NCBI GenBank assembly: GCA_902494515.1
Contig: CABUTS010000075.1
Coordinates: 1-12,183, forward strand
Reading direction: 5' to 3'
DNA length: 12,183 nucleotides
DNA from: an uncultured Muribaculaceae bacterium
GTDB taxonomy: Bacteria; Bacteroidota; Bacteroidia; Bacteroidales; Muribaculaceae
Shown here: in pieces, positions 6,469 to 12,183 of the stretch
Position numbering within the stretch: position 1 is the first letter of the stretch
How the letters are laid out: the number at the start of each line of letters is the position of its first letter
The notes under the pieces: model-generated
What the model saw: the letters and a program-made list of their open reading frames with translations, nothing else
What the model was told of the DNA's origin: nothing
The model's database searches: none
Program-made: the position numbers and the translations under genes

Positions 6469-7587
6469 ATGAAATTCCAGGATATTCTCGGTCATGAAAC
6501 CGTAAAAACGCGCCTGCGCGACATGGTCGACAGCGACCGTTTACCCCACGCCCTGCTCCTCGAGGGACCTCCCGGAGTCGGCAAATTCGCCATGGCCCGC
6601 GCCCTGGTGCAATATCTCCACTGCACCGACCGCCAGGGAGGCGAGCCCTGCGGCCGATGCCCGTCGTGTATCCAGCACCAGTCGTTCAACCATATCGACA
6701 CGATTTTCTCCTTCCCGGTCCTGAAATCGGCCGGGGGAGCAATCAGCGACGACTTCATTGACCGCTGGCGGGAATTTCTGACCGCCGACCCATACATGAA
6801 CTTCGCCACCTGGCAGAAGATGCTCGGCAACCCGAACGGTCAGCCGGTAATATATGTCGATGAGTCGCAGGAGATTATCCGGAAGCTGTCATTCACCGCC
6901 CACAGCTCCGACTACAAGGTGGTGATGATGTGGCTTCCCGAAAAAATGCACCTCAGCTGCTCCAACAAGCTGCTGAAGCTCATTGAGGAACCCCTTCCCG
7001 GGGTGAAAATCATCCTCACATCCGACAACCCCAAGGAGATTCTCCCGACAATCTATTCACGTCTGCAGCGCGTGGAGATGAAACGTCTTCCCGACAGCGA
7101 CGTAAGCTATTATCTCACAAAGCGTTACAATCTCGACGCCACCGATGCCGCCGCCATCGCCCACAACGCTGCCGGGAGCATTACCCTGGCCGAGAACCAC
7201 CTCTCGAAGGACGATGAATCCCACGAGTTCCTGGAATTTTTCCAGTCGCTGATGCGTCTGGCGTATCAGCGCAAAGTCGGGATGCTGAAGAAATGGTCGC
7301 AGGATGTGGCCGGGTTCGGCCGCGAGAAATCAGCACGATTCTGCGACTACTGCGCCCGTCAGGTCCGCGAGAATTTCATCGCCAATCTCCGGATGCCGCA
7401 GCTCAACTACCTCAACCGCGAGGAGCAGGCGTTCAGTTCCCGCTTCTCACCCTTCATCAACGAGCGCAACGTCGAGGACCTCTCGGCGCTCTTCACCCGG
7501 ACCCGCGGCGATATTCTTGCCAACGGCAATGCCAAGATTATCTTCTTCGACGTGGCAGTGAAATGTATCCTTCTGATTAAGAGATGA
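6469..7587 (+). CDS. holB: DNA polymerase III delta' subunit (clamp loader)
   Basis: A 372-residue AAA+ protein, part of the complex that loads the sliding clamp onto primed DNA. The start FQDILGHETVKTRLRDMV is typical of delta'/RuvB-like clamp-loader proteins. A P-loop-like GPPGVGK (33-39) is followed by Phe40 instead of Ser/Thr, consistent with a delta' that does not hydrolyse ATP. Four cysteines in C-x8-C-x2-C-x2-C (Cys52, 61, 64, 67) form the zinc module. NKLLKLIEEP (166-175) and ILPTIYSR (191-198) correspond to the LLK-EEP and SR(C) motifs. The C-terminal part is less conserved and presumably forms the collar domain. It lies 41 bp after the regulator with no terminator between, and its stop overlaps the next start, so it is translationally coupled to the nuclease gene. 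Confidence 0.92.
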   Translation: MKFQDILGHETVKTRLRDMVDSDRLPHALLLEGPPGVGKFAMARALVQYLHCTDRQGGEPCGRCPSCIQHQSFNHIDTIFSFPVLKSAGGAISDDFIDRWREFLTADPYMNFATWQKMLGNPNGQPVIYVDESQEIIRKLSFTAHSSDYKVVMMWLPEKMHLSCSNKLLKLIEEPLPGVKIILTSDNPKEILPTIYSRLQRVEMKRLPDSDVSYYLTKRYNLDATDAAAIAHNAAGSITLAENHLSKDDESHEFLEFFQSLMRLAYQRKVGMLKKWSQDVAGFGREKSARFCDYCARQVRENFIANLRMPQLNYLNREEQAFSSRFSPFINERNVEDLSALFTRTRGDILANGNAKIIFFDVAVKCILLIKR

Positions 7588-10500
7588 AACCTTTTCTTTA
7601 CAGCATAGCCGAAGCATATCTGGCGAACGAACCCGACCGGCTCCTGGATTACTGCTTTGTTTTCCCGAACAAACGAAGCGCCGTGGTGTTCAACCACGCT
7701 TTTGCCCGGGCCGCGAAAGATCTGCAGAAGTCCGGACAGCAGAGCCGTCTCACCCCGCATCCGGCCGTCATGACTGTCTCGGACCTGATCGGCCAGACCG
7801 CCGGCGGCCTCGAGGCTGACCGGCTGGAGCTGATTTTCGTCCTGTATCAGGCTTACTGTGAGGTAATCAGGGAGTTTTCGGAAAACGAGAACTCCCGCAA
7901 GGCCATGGATTCGATGCTCGACTTCAACCGCTTCCAGCGCTGGGCCGACATGCTCCTGGCCGACTTCAATGACGTCGACATGTACATGGTCGACAAAAAC
8001 GAAATTTTCCCGAACGTCAAGCGGTACCGCGAGATTTCAGCCAACTATATCGACCCGGAACTCATCGAGATTATCCGCCGCCACTGGCCCGAGAGTCAGA
8101 TTCCGGACTTCAATCTCGACACCTTCTGGGAACATATCTCCCACCCCTCCGGCCAAGCGGACTCAGCGGAGAAGGAGGGGGACGGCGAGGTTTCCGGCGG
8201 CTCCGGGACCGAGGGTGTTAAGGAAGCCCAGCCGCTTGATTTCCTGAGGCTATGGCAGATTCTCCTGCATATCTACGACCGCTTCCGCCGGAAACTCCGC
8301 GAGAAAAATCTCTACTATCCGGGCATGGCTACGCGCGATGCCGTGAGGATTGTCCACGCAACTCCCGCCGAAGGGTTCCGTTACAGGCGCTATATCTTTG
8401 TGGGCTTCACCATGCTCACCGAAGCCGAGCGGCAGCTGTTCACCGAGATGAAAAAGAAGCGCTCCGACGACGGCCGCCGCTTCGCCGATTTCTACTTCGA
8501 CAACGCCTCGCCGGCGCTGCGCGATGTGCCCTCCGGCGAGCATACCGAGAGAGGAATCCTCCGGCAGCCATTCGGGAACTCCCGCACAGACTTCATCGGC
8601 GCCCTGATCAGCGAATTCCCCCCGCTTTACGATTGCGTGGAACCGGTGGAAAATTTCCCGAAAATCGATATTGTCAGCGTCGCCTCCGGCATCGGTCAGG
8701 CTAAGGTCGCCGGACAGATTGTCCGTCAGCTTTACCCGCAGGATGTTGTCAGAAATCCAGATTTCGACACCAACGCCCTGCGCCACACGGCCATCGTGCT
8801 GCCGCAGATTTCCATGGTTTCCCCCATTATCTCGGCGCTCCCCGAATGGATCACCGACATCAACCTCACCATGGGTTACCGCCTGCGCAACAGTCAGGTC
8901 TCGGGTCTGGTGCGCAACATAGTGTCGCTGCATCTGCGCTCACGCTTGATCAACAATGAGGTCACATATTTTATCGACGACGTCCGCAAGGTGCTCAGCC
9001 ATCCGCTGATCCAGCTTTGTGCGCCCGAGCAGAGCAAGCTCCTGATTCTCAAGCTCAACGCCGAGCGGATCTGGACGGTAGGGCAGCAGATGGTGGCCAA
9101 CCTGTTTCCCGGTTTGCTTCCGTTGTTCCCCGCGCTGGTCAACACCGGCAGCAGCGACGAGGTGTTCGGTTATTTCGAGGAACTCTTCACCTGGCTTCTC
9201 AATTCCTGGAAACCGCAGGCCGAGGCTGCTGATCCGCAGGACACCGCCACCCGCATCGACCTCGACGGCGGGGATCTCTCGCAGGCCCGGGAGATGTCGG
9301 GCTACTCAGTGGTCGACCGTGTGCTGCTCAACGGCTACCTCGCCACCATCAGCCGTATGAAAGCCCTGATGAAGGAATACTTCGGCACAAAGGAGATTGC
9401 AATGAGGGAAGCCACTCTGTTTCAGCTGCTTGAACGAGTGGTAGCCAATCAGACGGTGCGCTACGAAGGGCGCCCGCTCAGCGGTCTGCAGGTGATGGGC
9501 GTGCTCGAGGCGCGTTCGCTCGACTACGAGAATATCATCCTTCCGTCGATGAGTGAATCGATTTTCCGTCAGAGCAGCAGCCAGCGTTCGTTTATCCCCT
9601 ACAACCTGCGCGTGGCCTTCGGCATGCCAACTCAGGATCATCAGGAGAGCATCTATGCCTACTATTTCTACCGCATGATTTCGCGTGCGCGGCGGGTGTT
9701 TCTGCTTTTCGACTCCCGCCCGGACAGCCGCGGCGGAGGCCAGATGTCCCGTTTCCTCAGTCAGCTGAAATATCTCTACAAGCCGAAAGGGCTATCCGAA
9801 CACGCCCTGGGCTTCAAGGTCACAGTCCCGGAGCACTTCGACCTCTACGTCAGGAAAACACCAGAGATCATGGAGCAGCTGCAGAGATACCTGACCCCAG
9901 GCAGCAACAAGTATCTCTCGGCGAGCGCCATCAACCAGTATATCAACTGTCCGCTGTCGTTCTATCTTTCGTACATCGCCGGATACAAGCGCGAGGACGA
10001 AGTCACCGACTACATGGACAGCAGTACCTACGGCACCATCATCCACAATACCATGCAGGACCTCTACACCCATGCCTGCAAGGCGAAAAAATCCCACCGC
10101 ATCACTCGCGGGGATATCGACTCGCTTAAGGATAACAAGGGCCGTAAGGACTGGATTGACTTCTTCCTGCGCAAGAACGTAAACATCGAATACAACCGCT
10201 GGATTCTGACTGAGAGCGGAGGGGAGCCCTGTATGGAGCGCTCCGGAAACCGCTATGATCTGCCGGGTCCGGAGCTGTCGGGCGACGCCAGAATCCTGGC
10301 CAATGTGATGCGGAAATATATCATCAAGCTACTCGAACGCGACGCTCAGGCCGGCGATTTCGATTTCCTGGCCGCTGAATACGGCTTCCCGATGGTGCTC
10401 AGCATCCCCGGACCCAATGGCGAATCGATGGATATCAACTTCAAATTCTCGATTGACCGCGTAGACCGCTTATATACCCGTCGGCCCGACGGCAGCGTGG

Positions 10501-10976
10501 ATTCCGAAGGGGTTCTGCGCCTGATCGATTACAAGACCGGCGCCGACCAGAACCACACCTCCTCGGTCGATCATATGTTCGACCCGGACAACGATCAGCG
10601 CAACAAGGCTCTGCTTCAGCTGTATCTCTACGACCGGGCTTTCCGTCAGGGCCGACGCAAGCCAGACAACATTCTTGCCGACCCGTTCCTCGGCGAAGTG
10701 AACCGCCTCGCCGGCAACTATGACGGGGAGATTCAGCCCTGGATTTATGTGATCAGGTCAGTGTTCACCGAACCGCTGTCCTGCGCCACAATCACCGTAA
10801 ACAAGAAAAAGCGACCGATTCCTGAAAGCGATGATTACTATGACCTTGCCGGCGAGCGACTTTACGATGTTGTCAGCCGCATCTTCGACCCCACGGTCCC
10901 TTTCAGCAGCGCGGCTTCGGATCATCCCTGCAAGTATTGCAAATTCGCTGAACTCTGCCGCCGCAATCCTTCGTAA
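7584..10976 (+). CDS. AddB-like PD-(D/E)XK nuclease with Fe-S cluster motif
   Basis: A 1130-residue protein related to AddB, the nuclease-bearing partner in AddAB-type processing of double-strand breaks for recombination. The N-terminal part (from FVFPNKRSAVVF at about 25) resembles the inactivated helicase half of AddB-like proteins, and I see no Walker A motif. The C-terminal nuclease has His821 (YGTIIH), Asp958 (SIDRVD), and Asp982 and Lys984 (LIDYKTG). Cys789 (INCPLSFYL) with Cys1116, Cys1119 and Cys1125 (C-x2-C-x5-C at the very end) gives the four-cysteine AddB-type iron-sulfur staple. Residues 187-217 are a Gly/Glu/Ser-rich, probably disordered insertion. The gene begins inside holB (ATGA overlap at 7584-7587), and hemW follows 28 bp downstream. 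No AddA-like helicase lies in this window. Nuclease family assignment is firm; the exact complex is inferred. Confidence 0.88.
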   Translation: MKPFLYSIAEAYLANEPDRLLDYCFVFPNKRSAVVFNHAFARAAKDLQKSGQQSRLTPHPAVMTVSDLIGQTAGGLEADRLELIFVLYQAYCEVIREFSENENSRKAMDSMLDFNRFQRWADMLLADFNDVDMYMVDKNEIFPNVKRYREISANYIDPELIEIIRRHWPESQIPDFNLDTFWEHISHPSGQADSAEKEGDGEVSGGSGTEGVKEAQPLDFLRLWQILLHIYDRFRRKLREKNLYYPGMATRDAVRIVHATPAEGFRYRRYIFVGFTMLTEAERQLFTEMKKKRSDDGRRFADFYFDNASPALRDVPSGEHTERGILRQPFGNSRTDFIGALISEFPPLYDCVEPVENFPKIDIVSVASGIGQAKVAGQIVRQLYPQDVVRNPDFDTNALRHTAIVLPQISMVSPIISALPEWITDINLTMGYRLRNSQVSGLVRNIVSLHLRSRLINNEVTYFIDDVRKVLSHPLIQLCAPEQSKLLILKLNAERIWTVGQQMVANLFPGLLPLFPALVNTGSSDEVFGYFEELFTWLLNSWKPQAEAADPQDTATRIDLDGGDLSQAREMSGYSVVDRVLLNGYLATISRMKALMKEYFGTKEIAMREATLFQLLERVVANQTVRYEGRPLSGLQVMGVLEARSLDYENIILPSMSESIFRQSSSQRSFIPYNLRVAFGMPTQDHQESIYAYYFYRMISRARRVFLLFDSRPDSRGGGQMSRFLSQLKYLYKPKGLSEHALGFKVTVPEHFDLYVRKTPEIMEQLQRYLTPGSNKYLSASAINQYINCPLSFYLSYIAGYKREDEVTDYMDSSTYGTIIHNTMQDLYTHACKAKKSHRITRGDIDSLKDNKGRKDWIDFFLRKNVNIEYNRWILTESGGEPCMERSGNRYDLPGPELSGDARILANVMRKYIIKLLERDAQAGDFDFLAAEYGFPMVLSIPGPNGESMDINFKFSIDRVDRLYTRRPDGSVDSEGVLRLIDYKTGADQNHTSSVDHMFDPDNDQRNKALLQLYLYDRAFRQGRRKPDNILADPFLGEVNRLAGNYDGEIQPWIYVIRSVFTEPLSCATITVNKKKRPIPESDDYYDLAGERLYDVVSRIFDPTVPFSSAASDHPCKYCKFAELCRRNPS

Positions 10977-11004
10977 ATTTCGCTTCCGCTGATTCTTAAA
11001 CAAA

Positions 11005-12183
11005 ATGGCCGGGCTTTATATCCATATCCCTTTTTGCCGCAGCAAATGTGCTTACTGCGACTTCTACTCCCTTCCGCTGAAAGCGGCGCTCAGCCGCAAC
11101 AACGACCCGGACGGAAGCCGCTACTGCCGCGCAATCCTGAATGAATTCCGCCTGCGCCATGCCGAAATTTCCGAACCCTTCACCACTATATATATAGGTG
11201 GAGGCACACCCACCGCTCTGCCCCTCCCGGTCCTGCTACGCCTTCTCCGCGACCTCCAGTCCGAAGTCGCCGCCCACAACGCCAGCCTCTCCGGCAGAGG
11301 AAACCCAGGTATTGAGGGGAATTTTAATCCAGGCCTCTCCTGCAGTAAGGATCCAGGCCTTTCCGAGAGCGGTATTCCCGGTCTCGAGGAGTTTACAATC
11401 GAAGCTAATCCCGAAGATATTTCGCCGGAAGCGATCACCGCCCTGCGCCAAAACGGAGTAAACCGCATCAGCATCGGAATTCAATCCTTCGACAGCTGCC
11501 AACTGGCCGAAATCAGGCGGCTACACCCCGCCGAAACGTCGCTTCAAGCCCTGCGGACTCTCCGCGATTCTGGAATCAACTACTCCGCCGACCTCATCTA
11601 CGGCCTCCCCGGACAAACCCTCGACAGCTGGCGCCGCCAGCTTCAGGAACTTCTGGAGTTCCGGCCGCCCCATTTCTCGGCCTACCTGCTCTCCTATGAG
11701 CCCGGCACAGCGCTCACCCGACGCCTTGAAAAAGGCCTCGTCAGCGAAGCCTCCGAAGCCCTTGCCACCCGGATGTATGAAGCACTCTGCAACGCCGCAT
11801 CAGCCGCCGGATACCACCACTACGAAATCTCCAACTTCGCCCTCCCCGGCCTCGAAGCGCGCCACAACTCCTCATACTGGAACCTCACCCCCTACCTCGG
11901 ACTCGGCTGCAGCGCCCACAGCTTCGACGGCACCCTCCGCCGCTACAACCCCTCCGACCTCCCCCTCTACCTCCACCACCTCGCCCCCCAGCCCCCCAAA
12001 TCCCACCCTGTCCAGCCCCCTAAGCCTTCCCAGTCCCCTCAGCCTTCCCTACCTTCTCAGCCTTCCCTGCCTTCTCAGCCTTCCCTGCCCCAGATATCAG
12101 CAGTCTTTGAAACCGAGGAAGAAACCCCGGAAAACTCAGCCAACGACTACATTATAACCTCCCTGCGCACCACCACAGGCCTC
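11005..12183 (+). CDS. hemW: HemW, radical SAM heme chaperone (3' end missing)
   Basis: An open frame of 393 codons runs off the right edge without a stop. It starts MAGLYIHIPFCRSKCAYCDF: Cys11, Cys15 and Cys18 are the C-x3-C-x2-C radical SAM cluster ligands. GGGTPT (65-70), TIEANPED (131-138), IGIQSF and DLIYGLPGQT follow in the expected order. HNSSYW (287-292) is the HNxxYW heme-binding motif that separates HemW from true coproporphyrinogen oxidase HemN, and the start has no HemN-like N-terminal extension. HemW is thought to deliver heme to target hemoproteins. Two insertions are unusual: about residues 88-127, with an eight-residue repeat, and about 327-370, with Pro/Gln/Ser-rich repeats. 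With these the protein would be clearly longer than the usual ~375-400 residues. The C-terminal HemN_C-like region begins (IITSLRTTTGL) just before the edge. It lies 28 bp after the nuclease gene, likely in the same transcript. Confidence 0.93.
   Translation, partial: MAGLYIHIPFCRSKCAYCDFYSLPLKAALSRNNDPDGSRYCRAILNEFRLRHAEISEPFTTIYIGGGTPTALPLPVLLRLLRDLQSEVAAHNASLSGRGNPGIEGNFNPGLSCSKDPGLSESGIPGLEEFTIEANPEDISPEAITALRQNGVNRISIGIQSFDSCQLAEIRRLHPAETSLQALRTLRDSGINYSADLIYGLPGQTLDSWRRQLQELLEFRPPHFSAYLLSYEPGTALTRRLEKGLVSEASEALATRMYEALCNAASAAGYHHYEISNFALPGLEARHNSSYWNLTPYLGLGCSAHSFDGTLRRYNPSDLPLYLHHLAPQPPKSHPVQPPKPSQSPQPSLPSQPSLPSQPSLPQISAVFETEEETPENSANDYIITSLRTTTGL
11302..11397 (+). repeat. 24-bp in-frame tandem repeat in hemW
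   Basis: Four consecutive 24-base units begin at 11302, 11326, 11350 and 11374 and encode NPGIEGNF, NPGLSCSK, DPGLSESG and IPGLEEFT. Units 2 and 3 share ATCCAGGCCT(C/T)TCC (13 of 14 bases). Unit 1 is more diverged, and unit 4 runs into the conserved EEFTIEANP sequence of HemW. The period is a multiple of three, so copy changes would keep the frame. Confidence 0.8.
11989..12090 (+). repeat. Pro/Gln/Ser-coding tandem repeats in hemW
   Basis: From 12040 the 18-base unit CAGCCTTCCCTGCCTTCT (Gln-Pro-Ser-Leu-Pro-Ser) is repeated 2.8 times (12040-12057, 12058-12075, 12076-12090), with one A/G difference plus the altered last codon. Just before it, two degenerate 24-base units starting CAGCCCCC at 11989 and 12013 encode QPPK-containing octapeptides. 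The sense strand is almost purely pyrimidine here apart from the CAG and AAA/AAG codons. Confidence 0.85.

Noticed and set aside
6469..7587. Missing Ser/Thr after the P-loop lysine of holB taken as a broken gene
   Set aside because: Delta' subunits often have a degenerate nucleotide site, and the zinc cysteines and other motifs are intact, so this is normal for the family.
11696..12157. A 153-codon frame rich in Pro, Ser and Thr overlapping hemW
   Set aside because: It is a shifted reading of the C-rich hemW sequence; the hemW frame has all conserved motifs and is continuous through the same stretch.
1..12183. Search for CRISPR arrays, tRNA or rRNA genes, insertion sequences, toxin-antitoxin or phage genes
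   Set aside because: I saw no regularly spaced repeats of CRISPR size, no transposase or integrase motifs and no tRNA-like cloverleaf on either strand by eye.

Overview
The window looks like a chromosomal, mostly housekeeping segment from a GC-rich member of the Bacteroidales. Muribaculaceae is my best guess, from family resemblance only. The evidence is the match of several promoters to the Bacteroidota consensus (TTG at -33, TAnnTTTG at -7), the lack of Shine-Dalgarno sequences, a glycogen synthase of the eukaryote-like GT3 type beside a long alpha-glucan phosphorylase, and a Bacteroidota-style PD-(D/E)XK/AddB-like protein next to a DNA polymerase III delta' gene. Nothing suggests a phage, plasmid, transposon, CRISPR array, tRNA or rRNA.

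Layout. Positions 1-100 hold the tail of an unseen upstream transcript, closed by a strong hairpin terminator. A Bcp-type peroxiredoxin follows on the + strand (153-620). It converges on a glycogen operon read from the - strand, and the two are separated by a 20-bp perfect-stem terminator and a short region with a 17-bp direct repeat. The operon, in transcription order, is GT3 glycogen synthase (5102-3423) then GT35 alpha-glucan phosphorylase (3368-813). An AT-rich divergent region of 326 bp (5103-5428) carries outward promoters for both sides. On the + strand come a LuxR-type regulator with an iron-protein-like sensor half (5429-6427), DNA polymerase III delta' (6469-7587), an AddB-like nuclease overlapping it by 4 bases (7584-10976), and the heme chaperone HemW (11005 to the right edge, incomplete). 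No terminator separates these four, so they may form one transcript.

How the genes relate. The synthase and phosphorylase build and mobilise glycogen. The divergent regulator is the most interesting gene: its first ~225 residues resemble a whole RIC/YtfE/ScdA di-iron protein, without the N-terminal cysteine pair and with one ligand position changed, joined to a LuxR/GerE DNA-binding domain. It could link oxygen, nitric oxide or iron state to transcription, and the adjacent glycogen operon is an obvious candidate target, but only adjacency supports that. The second oddity is hemW, where two separate in-frame tandem repeats (24-bp and 18-bp periods) appear inserted into surface-loop positions of an otherwise canonical enzyme.
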